A stretch of DNA of 64,000 nt from Lunularia cruciata (Eukaryota; Streptophyta; Marchantiopsida; Lunulariales; Lunulariaceae): contig OX419762.1 of NCBI GenBank assembly GCA_948567375.1, positions 49,085,034-49,149,033 on the forward strand, written 5' to 3'. The translations under genes were made by a program, and so were the position numbers. Below, piece by piece: positions 12,201-23,669 of the stretch. Numbering within the stretch: the stretch's first letter is position 1; each line of letters starts with the position of its first letter. Below the pieces are notes generated by a model. That model searched no databases, was not told the origin of the DNA, and saw only the letters and a list, made by a program, of their open reading frames with translations.

Positions 12201-15200
12201 ATAAAAGCATGGTATACAGCAACAATCGATGACAAGAATATTGTATGCGGAAGGATGAATGTGGAAGACAGCTTCCAAAATTTTAATAGAGTTAAGTAAT
12301 AATTTTTATTTCAAATTTGAGATCAGTAACAAATCGAAAATTTCCTGTTCAAAGAGGCGGTTCAAGATAATTGGTTTATTTTCAACTGATAGCATAAAAT
12401 ATCTTCAAGTAAATAAAATGCAGTTTGAATTTCAGTGACCAATCCCATTACTGGAATTTGGCCCTAAAACTCTCTGATTTTCCAAATTCAAGAAGAAATA
12501 AAATAATTAGGTTCAGAAAGCCTTTCTCTTTTACATATAATTTTTATCGGCTAAAATCTTCAAACCTTAGGTTTAAAAGGGTATACACTACATCCTTCAA
12601 GATCATTCTCATAAATGAGTAATAAGAAGGTCAAGGAGACTACACGGGAGTTATATCGGTTGGTACTGGAATATCACATTTGCTCGATGATGCATTATAG
12701 GAGCAGTTTGAAAGATTGCCATAGCTGACTCAAATGACGCTGGTATATTATGACATCTTTTTCAATTTTGAGAATCCTAATTTTCTGTACTAGTCCAACA
12801 AAAACACGATGTGAAACACATATGTCCTTCTCAGATTACTTAGCCGGAGTTTAGTTACTCTACATCATAGTCTGGATGTTCATTCTATTCAGTATATATA
12901 TGTATATATAAGAACTGCGGATTGGGCATCAGAATGAACAAAACCGAAATGTACTAGAATAGAGTGGCTAGAAAGTTTCTTCTCTAACTACTTTTTGAAT
13001 AGGTTTGACCGAATCTCTTAGGAAAATTGCACCAGGCATACCAGAATTATTTGCAATGTTAGATACCTCGAGTGTGCCAAGTCCAAGTACAATCATTTGT
13101 TGATCATCTGGCTTCTCATTGGAAACTCGTCTGCTTTCTTATTACGAATATACTAACTAAGCACAAAAGGGGCCCAGAATATACTACTAGTGATTGAGTA
13201 TACAACCCAGAGAAAGACTTAACAGAATCCCATAGTTGGCACTTCGACTAAACTTCTTCCACAATAAAATATGTTCCAATATATCAACCATGTCTCAGCT
13301 TTGATGGTTTAACAGGACAAGCGCAAAAGTTCAAAGAATAATCTTCCACAATTTACAATCTAAATTTAAGACAAGCTTTCAAGGACTTTCAATTTGAGCA
13401 TGACTTTTTAATCTTCTTTATGTGAATATATATGCATTAAAAATGACTTTTTTTACCTGTCCGATCCTTCATTACGCTAGTGGGCATGTGACTGTTGACT
13501 TTTCCACCCAATGAATCTGCACATTATAATACTTTAATATTTATACTCCTAACTTGGAGTAGGGACATTGTTTTCGCGAATGGGAACCAAGCCAGTCTAA
13601 TTATCTCCACGACTTTTCTCCTTCGGCATGTGCTTGTTCTCTTTGATTCAACTTCTCAAGGCATCTATGGTCTACGTTCTGGGAAGACTTCCAACTCATA
13701 GTTAGGCCTACTTAAAAACCCTTATTACTTCATGATTTGCCCTCGTCTTCAATATCTAGTGAAGCTAATTAAACTTAAGATTGCGTTTCTGGTCAGACAT
13801 GTTCAACTACTTATGATAAGTCAGAGACGATCTAATCAGAGTTTAATTACAGTACACGCATACATCCAGGCTTGTACGTGCTGCTAATTGACTTTCTACC
13901 TGAGAACCCCATCCTTACCGGAATCAACTTGAGCGTAATTTATGTACACCAGAGGTTAGTGTTTCTTCTAACTTACTTCACGACAGGGAACCTGATCGTG
14001 GTTAAACAAAAGATGATTAACACTACTCTTGTACTCATATGATAGGCATACCTCCACAGTCTAAGTTAACTCTCATTATCCGGTCCCAGTTATGCATGCA
14101 TGGTTACACGTCTATTCTTGATCAACCGCAACTCTACTCGTACAACTCCAGCTGAACCAGCTGCTACAGTCAGACTCTTCCGTCCTCGCCGTTGTTGATT
14201 CCATCATGTTATAAATTTAATCTAATTCTCACTGCATGGTTGCACTAATTGCGATGAGTGTACATGCTATACATGTCTGGTCATAGGAGATGATTCCCAT
14301 CCATATGAAGTGCACTACGCTGCTTTTCTGTAACTTTTTGAGTGTTGATAATCACTTTTCTTTCTCTTTGCTCTGCTTTTAGATTTTAAAGCCCTCTATC
14401 TTTTCTCCTTATTTTCAGCTCCACCATTGCTGCCTTCCTCCAAGGCTGGTAGCACTTAACTTCTCGCAGTCTATATCTATTTTAGACCATTTTACAAGTA
14501 TTTTGTAGTATTCTAAAGCGCTTTACAAATTTTGTCGATATCTCTGGCCTTCGAAAGGAAAGGGAGGGAAAAGCTGAGGAAAGTTAGAGCCAAAATTCAA
14601 GATCCTTCCGAACGCCGAGCTCTCGTGGAATAACATTCAGGATAATTCACGCATACTTTCTGGACCTATGTGCTTGAACATCCTCTAACTACAGTACACA
14701 GAGGGGCGGGAAAGCTAAGGAAATCGAACACTCAAGCACTGTACATTTGAGAAAGAAAGGCAAGAGAGTTCCATCGCGTCACAAAGCCAACCAGATATCT
14801 TGACGTGTATCTTCCTATCGAGAACTCTTGTATGTCAGGCACATACCATGCCGGTAGTACTGCGGTTGTCCTTCCTGGTTAGAGAGAGGTACCGTACTAT
14901 ACATGTACTTACGTATTTGTTACATCTTTTGCTCAGCCCGTGAGCTACAGGGTTTCCCGGTAGTCTTCTCCGGTAATTTCAGGAGTTTATCTTCCTGCCC
15001 CGGTCACCCTCTCCTTTGCCGGTTTTTCCCCATGGAAGCGACGGTTTTCTTTCTCTTCTCAGATTTAAATGATATCTAAATTGACCTTTATGGAAAGAAT
15101 ACGGGTGAAATGCAACTTAGAATACAGTTGGAAAGTTGAAATGTTTTTCTTTTACCTTGATATCATTTCTCGTATAGAATGGACGTACTTCTTACTTCAT

Positions 15201-15618
15201 TGGCACCTTTCTCGTGTATGAATTTGGCCACAGCTTTACATGCATATGATGAGACTTAGTTTGTAAGGTATTGTACCTGAGGAGTAATAACAACTCGTCG
15301 ATTGCTTTTCCCCACATACCCTTAGTCAATTGGTGGTGTGAGCTAAGGACACTATTGAATGGGGATGGTTTCAAAACGATAGGCAGCAATCTAATTAGTA
15401 GCTGTGGAGGCTGAGGTGATATGGTGCAACTTCCAACATTCTACAGTAGTCAACCTTAAGGATATGAACTATTGCCTCGGTCTTACAAAGGATTCGTTCA
15501 TGAGTTGGAGGAGAATTTTGGAAGTAACACTTACATGCACTCGCCTATTATGCCAACAAGTTTGGGGTACTCACTAACCTACTCCCTGATTATATCTCAA
15601 GTCTATCTCCCCAGTAAA
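9249..15618. other. Upstream region of the WRKY gene and intergenic DNA
   Basis: No gene is recognised. From about 9250 to 11400 the sequence is GC-richer and pyrimidine-rich on the minus strand, as expected for the 5' untranslated and promoter region of the WRKY gene. Several overlapping open frames at 10381-11106 occur on both strands, which reflects few AT-rich stop codons rather than coding. A small ATGG tetranucleotide repeat lies at 10511-10528 and a perfect inverted repeat at 11192-11217. From 11.5 to 15.6 kb the DNA is AT-rich, stop-rich in all frames and featureless to my reading. Confidence 0.6.
11192..11217. repeat. Perfect 12-bp inverted repeat with 2-nt spacer
   Basis: CATACCTACTGT, spacer GT, then ACAGTAGGTATG. 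The arms are exactly complementary. It sits about 1.9 kb upstream of the WRKY start codon, at the edge of the GC-rich upstream region. It could be a cruciform-forming site, a dimeric factor-binding site or chance. Confidence 0.85.
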
Positions 15619-15709
15619 GAGAAAAAGGCAAGCCACATAGAACACACAAAGGATGGAAAACCCCATCAAGCCATAAAAAGGAGAGACAAAGAGGTAAAAT
15701 GGGGCTAGG
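15619..15709 (+). repeat. Dispersed repeat family, copy B
   Basis: Copy of the family seen at 1935-2012 and 39121-39198, sharing ACCCCATCAAGCC and GAGGTAAAATGGGGCTAGG. It lies about 60 bp beyond the stop codon of the adjacent minus-strand RT pseudogene and is inverted relative to the copy at 17351-17422, so the two copies bracket that pseudogene. Confidence 0.75.
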
Positions 15710-15768
15710 TCCCAATAGTATCACTATGAGAAATCTGCCCCGCAGCACCTAAGTTAGTTATGCAAATC

Positions 15769-17230
15769 TTAAGGTCTACAAACTACTAGAGCATTTGAAG
15801 AAGCATCACCTAGAGTGATTACTCTCCTATGGATTGCACCAGCCAATGTTCTTTGTAGAGCAATGGACACATGCTATGTAAAGTATACTATAAAGTATGA
15901 GAGTGAGAGTGGTACCCCTAGCGTCTAATATGACAAGCTCTCTCATGCACTCCTTGACAAATGTGTCAAACTCCATGTCCATTGCTCCATATAACTCCAA
16001 GGCTAGAAGAACAAAGAGGTGAACTCATTGCATACCCCTATACTTGGAGATCTTGCGATATGTTGCTCCACAAGTTTCCCATCTAGGAGGATAAGTAATC
16101 ACTCTTTCTAAAACTGCATCATGTGTAGGATCTATACCAGAACATCTACCACTATCACTTGATCATCTTGGACCAAGTATAAGTCAACTCTAACACATGT
16201 CATCTGCAAGAATATGAACACTCCCTCCAAGCAAGGTATCCACTCTCTCGTGCCATTGCAAACACTAAATCCATGATAGCATCATGGGTAGCTATCTTCT
16301 GTCCTCCAAAAGGACACCGTGTCATATGGACCGTTGCTACATCTAGTGTAGAACCACACTCACAAGTGAGTAACAAAGATGTAAATGGGTGGACCAAACC
16401 TAGGCGGAACCTCATCATTGTAAAGAAGATGGTTGGTGCAAGTTGGAATGCCCTAATGCACGGTTGAGCTAGGATCCAAGAGCTTGCTTCCTTTCCAGAG
16501 CAAGAGTGAAGACATGCTCTAGTGGCCTGAGGAATGGACCAATCAACTAAGAGAGAATGTTGTATATGTTGACATTGTCGCTCCATCAAGGAAGATTGCA
16601 AACCTTTGGTCCAATCTGACGGTAGTGAAGCAAAGGATGGCAGGTCCTCCCTTGCCTATGGGAATAGACAATCTCTCATTTGTCACAATAACACCTAGAG
16701 AGAAAAGGATACTTCTTCCACCTCGGTCACATATGTCTCCAAAACTGGCCTATCAACAACCATGAAAGAAGAGGAAGTAGGAGTGCCAAGAAAGCCAAAC
16801 TACCCAAGAACGCTATAGGTGTTATCCCCTCCATAGATAATAGGCCTACCCCTCTGCACAAGATTGGTAGAGATTTCTGTCTATGTTCCAAATCATCCAT
16901 CACAACTCAAATGTACTTGGTCCGATGATATCACCAAAGACTCCCATAATCCTCCTATCAAAAGCTCTCGAAATGTGATAGGAAAGTCAAGGAAGGGGGA
17001 ATCGTGCAGAGAAGGTAAGTTGGTCAACATGCTATACTAGAGGAGAATATATTAAATGCCACATGCACATCTTGTAGTAGAGGAAGGTCATCCACATGGA
17101 GAATATCCTTTGCAAGGGCAGCATTTAAGAAGCATGTGATAAAATCCAAATCTATCCAATAATATGTTAGGACAATTCCACAAATCCTTCGTATCATTTG
17201 ATGTGGCATTCAATCCGTTTCCTTGATGCA
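15769..17230 (-). pseudogene. Degraded retroelement ORF: RT C-terminal region with R2-like restriction-like endonuclease
   Basis: The minus-strand frames, broken by stops and frameshifts, carry in order the features of the C-terminal part of RLE-type reverse-transcriptase proteins. First comes a GxGL...AFLGSLA block (about 16700-16800). The 16200-16601 frame then holds RFRLGLVHPF, a CxC...H...C cluster (C at 16362-16364 through C at 16314-16316) and a THD triplet. After a frameshift come a VDL and a VVDV acidic pair and a K-x-SKY (about 15990-16195). The last part is a terminal helix with SIALQRTLAGAI ending at the stop codon 15769-15771. This order matches the zinc-knuckle plus PD-(D/E)xK-like nuclease of R2/CRE-type non-LTR elements. 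The catalytic RT core is not visible, so this is a 5'-truncated or decayed copy. The family assignment comes from recalled motif order, not a search. Confidence 0.6.
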
Positions 17231-17350
17231 TTTGTTGGATGAGACTACAATGAAGTCTTATAAAGAGGTGTTGTAGCGTAGATTCTTTTTACCTATAATA
17301 ATAGTAATGTGGCTTAGCACTATTTTTTACTCCCTATTTATTACACTATT

Positions 17351-17422
17351 TAGCCCTATTTATTACCCCTTATGTCTTATTGTAGTAAGGCTTGATGATG
17401 TCTTCCCATCCTTGTTGTTCTC
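17351..17422 (-). repeat. Dispersed repeat family, copy D (inverted)
   Basis: Read on the plus strand it is the reverse complement of copies A-C: TAGCCCTATTTATTACC, then GGCTTGATGATGTCTTCCCA, then TCCTT and GTTCT. It is more diverged than A-C. With copy B it forms an inverted pair about 1.7 kb apart around the RT pseudogene. Confidence 0.6.
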
Positions 17423-19270
17423 AACTATTGTCATCTTTTGCTAATAAAGAGGTCAATGGTAAAACTATTTGTCTTAGTTGGTGAAGTTTTATTTTCATTT
17501 GAATGCTCATTGTAGTTTTTCCTTTTCAAAACTTGTGATCCAATATATCAATAATACCTCATAGTTCTTATAAAGAGTAAAAAATGTTTTTTTCGATCAT
17601 TCAATCCCCTTGTAATATACCTCATCCTTATACAAAGGGTAGACTTAACTTACTATTAAGGTACACATTATAACAAAATATTAAAATAGGTTCATATGTT
17701 CATTTATTTTTTGATATAGATATTACTTATTAATGTGGATTCAAAGAAAAATAAAAGTAACTAGGATAAAGTATAACTTGTAAATTCCATTTTTATTTAT
17801 AAACTACTCTAGAATATAAAAATTTATTAGTACCGTGACTAAAATAAATTAATAGATTAATCATAATCAGAAATTTGCACTATATAAACAAGCATTTTAT
17901 CAAATATCTACAAAGTACATATTTATAAATTTCTTATTTTGGAATAAAATAAAAAATAAAATCCATAAATAGATAAATATCATCCATATTATGTGTATGT
18001 TGGAAAATAAGAGAAACAAATTTGAATAACTTTCAGTTTCAATTGTAAAAATTCTTACAAAATTTTTTTTTTAATAAAAAACACATGCATCAAGAAACTT
18101 TTACATATGATTATTAAGAATATGGTTAATTAAATAACTTTAAAAATAAGTAGATAAAAACCAAAGCAACCTGAATATGGAATTTTCTAGATTATCATTA
18201 CGTTCACGAGATCAAGTAAATAAAATGATGTTTGCAACCATAAGCTATCATCTAAGCATATACTAGTCTAATATACATAATAGATAAATGATACTTTTAG
18301 AAAAATCTATAAATTATATCTAAAATTAAAACAGCAAAAAAAGACATTGAAATCACATGAAGCCGTAATATGAGCTTGCTCTTTTATATAAAATTGTTTG
18401 ATAATTTGATAATTGTCTAAATCACTCTTAAAAAAAATCCAATTCACTCATATATATGATTTTTTTAATACTAAAACTTTATTTTATGTATATATATAAT
18501 ATAACCCCAAGGTATATAAACTATGTAGTAAATCCCAATAAGGGTCAACGCATTCTAGAAGAGATATAAAGATTAATCTATGAATATTCAATCAAATGTA
18601 TAGTTAGATATAAAGAATACATTGAGACAACCTAATTGTATTGCAACTAGACCATGGCTGATTTGTAAGTTTTTCAACTCCTCACCATCATCTACAAATA
18701 AAATCTTCCGTGGTAAATATTACTAATCCAAATTCAAAATTCAGTTTCAAGCTTCTACTTAATTATATTAAATAGGCCAAAGATTACTCTAAAACAATCT
18801 ATTGGACATAGAGAAATGAGGACAGAAGCCGTCCGAGGAACAAAGTATTGGATACTGTATTAATTTTACTTGTTCACCTTGAACTTTACATTTAGTCATC
18901 TGTAAAGGAAATTTACAAGAGAAATAACATAGCATATTTTTGAAGCATAAGGATCTCTAAATTAGTCTCCAAAATGTTTTCCTCCTTCCTTGAGGCTTGA
19001 AAGCGACTGTCTTCTCCAACCTTTAATTCCAAGTCAAGTTAAAACTTGAAAGGAAAATGTATTTACAAGGTCTGATTGGTTTCTTAACGAAGTCTTTATC
19101 AGCAATTAGTTGGTCAATTATTTATCATACTTCACAAGTACCATTTTTATTTTCCTTCTTTATCTTTGTTTTGTGCATACTAAAATACTTAACTTTACCA
19201 TTTTTTGTACTCTAAATACTTTTAAAGTATTTTTTATATTATTTGAATGAATAAATAATTACAAATTCAA

Positions 19271-19373
<103 letters not shown>

Positions 19374-19617
19374 CTATATCTATATAAATATATATAATTG
19401 TTTCTTTATGGATCTTTAAATTCCTTAGAACTTTTAATTAAATTTTTACTATTTTCTATAATAAGATTAATTTTTCCTTGATTTCAAAAATATATCCATT
19501 AAAGAAGAAATTCTCTCATAAGTACTCAAATTTCCAATTTTTCCATACGCTTAAAATGAACTAACAAGTCATATTCAAGGTAGTTTATATTATGGTAAAA
19601 TTAGATATATTATCTTG

Positions 19618-19620
<3 letters not shown>

Positions 19621-19682
<62 letters not shown>
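19621..19682. repeat. (AT)31 microsatellite
   Basis: Uninterrupted AT dinucleotide run of about 62 bp. Confidence 0.95.
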
Positions 19683-19684
<2 letters not shown>

Positions 19685-20974
19685 TAGCTTCTAGGAAAAA
19701 CTATATATAACTTGAACTGATCATTTATTCTAAATCATCTTCATGGTTTAGATAAATGAATCCAAATTTTTTATAGAATAAAATAATGTAATGACTTTTA
19801 AATCTTAGTTCTAATTTTTAACTTGATGATATTAAATTTATATATTTTAATTTTTAACCTGCTTTTAATATCATCTCAATGTTAAATTATTTTCCGTTTT
19901 ATTAATATTTATTTCAATATGAACTGTTTGAGAAATATTAGTTATTCTTGAGGTATCTAGTTATTTCTATTTCAGCAGAAATTATTTCAAATTTTAAATA
20001 AGTGATATAATACATATGTAAAAGTCTTTAGCTTTAAAGCATACTAAATTACCTCCAAGAAATTATATCTTTTTTTTTAATTACATGATAAGTTCTTTGG
20101 GTATATTTAATTTATTTAATTGAAAATGAACCAAATTATACCATAATAAATGAATCTTAGTCGCATACTCAGCTGCCATTGTGTACTTTTAGATTCTACA
20201 TACAGTATAGGATAATGAAAATATAATTTTAAGATAAGATTACTTTCCATGTTCCAAGTACTTATAAGAGAGTTAGACTCTAATTAAAGTGACTTCTATC
20301 TTGTAAATTTTCAGATTCCTAATTCACCCAAAAGAAATGTTGCATGTCTTGTCTTTTCTTGAAATGAAAGGTATTTTTCAATCTTTATTTTAATAATAGA
20401 TGCATAATATAATTTATGTACCAGAATTTGATATGATAGATTTATTAACTAATAAAATATGGCAGTACTGAATTCTAGTTCATGATTAAGTATCTATCAT
20501 ATAAATTGTCTTATATCAAAATTAGATTCATACAATATTTAATACCTCTTATTACGAGATAAATTCTATAATATTTATATTTAATTTAATTTATTAGTTA
20601 TTTTCTTAGGTATAGATATTTGACTATATATTCATCCGAGATTCTTTGTGATCGTATTGACAATTTGCCTAAATTCAGTTTTTATCTCTAGATTTGGCTT
20701 TAGCACTCATGTTGACTTTAAAATGCGTAGCCTCAACAAGGCTGGTTGAGGCTCAAATACCTTCACGGTTTCATTGACTTCAAAATGTGAGGCGTCAATG
20801 AGGCTAGTTAATGCTTAAGTACCTTCAATGGCTATGGCTATAACTATGTTGATTTCAAAACGTATACCTTAACAAGGTTAATTAGTCTCAATGTCGTAGG
20901 GCTGTTTAATTAATAAAATCTATACATATCCTTAAACTGTTTCTATAGATGCTAACTAATCTTCAGCAGATTAA

Positions 20975-21024
20975 CTTCACCGGAGTATGCAATAACTTAA
21001 AAGCTATTGCGTACTCCGGTGAAG
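20975..21024. repeat. Near-perfect 24-bp inverted repeat (hairpin)
   Basis: The left arm is CTTCACCGGAGTATGCAATA (20975-20994) and the right arm is its complement with one mismatch (21005-21024). Pairing continues inward for four more positions with one mismatch, leaving a 2-nt loop. The arms are GC-richer than the surrounding AT-rich DNA. It is not part of any element I recognise. Confidence 0.9.
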
Positions 21025-21204
21025 CTTATTTGGGTATTTTGAGGAAAAGAAAAATTTTACTTGATTGTCTTTATAGACTATAGTAGTGTAGGTACATGGC
21101 ATCCAAGTGGAGAACCCATAGTCCAAGTGTAGGTACCCGTCAGTGCAAGGCAGTCTCCACTTTTAGGGTAAATATTCAATAGTAACATATTGATGCAAGG
21201 GCTT

Positions 21205-21319
21205 GATACATGGAGAAGTTTGCAATACAAGATAGGGAAAGGAAACCATCGTGCAATGACCTGATACATGGAGAATTTGGCAGTACAAGACAGGGAAAGG
21301 AAAACCAGCGTGCAATGAC
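21205..21319. repeat. Two-unit tandem repeat, about 58 bp
   Basis: Two successive units begin GATACATGGAGAA (21205 and 21263) and end GTGCAATGAC. A third unit starts (CTGACC) but diverges at once. Confidence 0.85.
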
Positions 21320-21835
21320 CTGACCAAATGGAAAGTATACTAATGCTCTTATTGTGCAGGAAGTATCATGTAATTTCTTGCTAAACATCGAGGACGTCCT
21401 TAACCCCATGTTTTCCGATTTGTATGAGTGAAGGAATGAAAAATGTGATAGAAAGGAATGCAAATCAAAGGTTTTAAAATACACCATTTTTTAAAAATCT
21501 GTGCATGATGCACAAGGTTTCCTCTAATATTCCATAAAATGGTAGATTCATTCCATTCCACACCTTTCTTTTCATTGACCAAATTCATGTATAAAATGAG
21601 GTAAGATTTGAATAGTAAGACTATGAAATAGAAATAAAATAAGAGCTCTAATTTTTCAGTCTATATATTTATAGGATTTTTCAAAGGATTTTTCAAAGGA
21701 TTCAAGAAGTATTTTCCTTCCTAACCAAAGTTTCATAAATTTAACTAGCAAGATAAAGGTAATTTAACTAAATCTATTGAAACAAAAGGAAGCTTAAATC
21801 TTGGAAGCAATGATAGAATCAATAATATGTCTTGA

Positions 21836-22245
21836 TATTTGTAGTGCCAAAGCTAGTTTGCTTGGATGCTGGAATGGTAGTGTGTGCAATCATAATTATT
21901 TTTGTAGTTGCTCATGGACTACTTGATGGCAACCACATTTTATTAGGGCTATTGATCACATGGTGAGACCCAATGTCACTTGCATCGTTTACATTGTCAA
22001 TAGTACCGTTAAGGCTAGAGACCTAAGTCAAGCAAAGGGATATACTTTCAATGTGCAACTCCAAAGAGCTCACTTTCTTGATGTTGAACGTTTGAGTTCT
22101 TGGCTATGGTGGACAGAGATTGGCAAATGTCACCTAGAGCCTCTTAGCTAGAGTGGGTATGACTTGATTGTAATCTGTGCCTGATTGTTAGCAGATTATT
22201 GAATGGAGGATCAAGTTCAAATTTGATTTGAGTGAAAGTGTGAAC
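21836..22245 (+). repeat. Long direct repeat, left copy (partner at 36269-36670)
   Basis: About 400 bp alignable by eye with 36269-36670 in the same orientation. Both begin TTTGTAG...CCAAAGCTAGTTTGC and share many blocks, such as GTAGTTGCTCATG, CAAGCAAAG and TTATTGAATGGAGGAT. The two copies bracket the whole nested retroelement block. They may be the old LTRs of the outer Ty3/gypsy element, since they start with TG, but I find no clear LTR end. Confidence 0.6.
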
Positions 22246-22678
22246 TAATTACATCAAAGAAGTGAGAGTCAAAGGGAAATTCATTGCAAGAACTAAGGGC
22301 GTTGGTGTTATTTCCAAGCGTGGTGTATTTATGGTACATTTGATCTTGGTCCCAGATTTCCTTGAGAGTGATTGTATGTGGAACTCATGTTCAAGTTGAT
22401 ATGAATTTGGTAGTGGAGCAGATAGTGTGCAAAAGCATTGCACAAATTTCTCAAAATTTGAAGATAATTTTGAGTCAATAGATGTCAATTTGAGAGCAAG
22501 AGAATGAAATCAAAAGGCATGGTGTTGCAAATTGGACTTGAGAAGCAAAGTTGGAGGCAGATTTGGGAACCTATCTCTTCAAATTAACAATTTGGATATC
22601 CCTATCTTCTCAATTTGGCCCGAGTTGATAGTTAGCAAAGGATTTGGAGATCAACCAATTATAAAGAAGGTGCATCAA

Positions 22679-22770
22679 ATTGGCATAGGTTGTTTAGATT
22701 TGGAGGTCAAGTTGGCATAGGTTGTCTAAAATTGGAGGTCAAGTTAGTGAAGGTTGGCTAGATTTGGAGA
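22679..22770. repeat. Three-unit 32-bp minisatellite
   Basis: Three units start at 22679, 22711 and 22743. The first two end ATTTGGAGGTCAA or AATTGGAGGTCAA; the third is more diverged. Confidence 0.8.
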
Positions 22771-23669
22771 GGGTTCAAATTGGCAAGAAGAAAGACCTCA
22801 TTTGGTTGAATTTAGAGGCTTTGAGGCATAATTTGATGGGCTAGAAGGGCCAACAATATAGGCTAGCTAGTTTAGATAAGTTTTTGGTAATTTTTGGTCA
22901 TCGTATGGCAAAATTTTTCCACCTTCCTAGCATGTGCATAGTAAGGTTTGAACTCCAAATATTTGGTTCTTAGACTAGTGCCTAGCCAATTGGTCCATCG
23001 TCACTTGTTGTCCTAGTGATTGGTTGATTGATACCTATACACATGTAACTTTGGCTAGGAGAGGCAGTTTGATCCCATCCTTGGTATTCCTAGTAGTTTA
23101 GTAGTGGATAGACATTCTTATTATATCAAATGCAAATGGTGTCAAAGTTAATTTGATATTGATTTGTGAGATGAAGGGTTTTTGCTTAGACTTCTTATGA
23201 TTAGACCTCCTCCATTCTCTACTTCTTATTTGCGTATCATGTTTGTGTGAGGGCTTTGACTTTGGAGCATTGGTGCTCTTGTGTACTCTCAATAGTGAGA
23301 TTGGAGTGATAACCAATCAAACTCCCTATGTTTCTCTCTAGTGAGACAAGAAATGATGACCTATAGATCATTAGAGTGCATGTTATGATAGTAGGTTATA
23401 GGTCATCCTTTCTCCTAGTGTATTTTTCATAGTTAGAGCTACATTAGTGAGTGGTGTTTAGTTCATATAAGCACTTGGTAGAGATCCTTGGTGGGGTTCT
23501 TGTGGTGGTTATGGTTGTAGTTTGAATTACATTATCATGATGAAGTTCATTGTAGATTCTTGAGGACATATCTCTATAGTACACAGTGGGTTTACATAGA
23601 GTAGTGCTTGGTATTAGCTTGTATCTCATTTCCAAACAAGGGAGGAGATTGACTCTCATTTGGAGTTTG

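Noticed and set aside
16200-16601. The 133-codon minus-strand frame as an independent host gene
   Set aside because: Homologous sequence continues on both sides across stops and frameshifts, as expected of a decayed retroelement.
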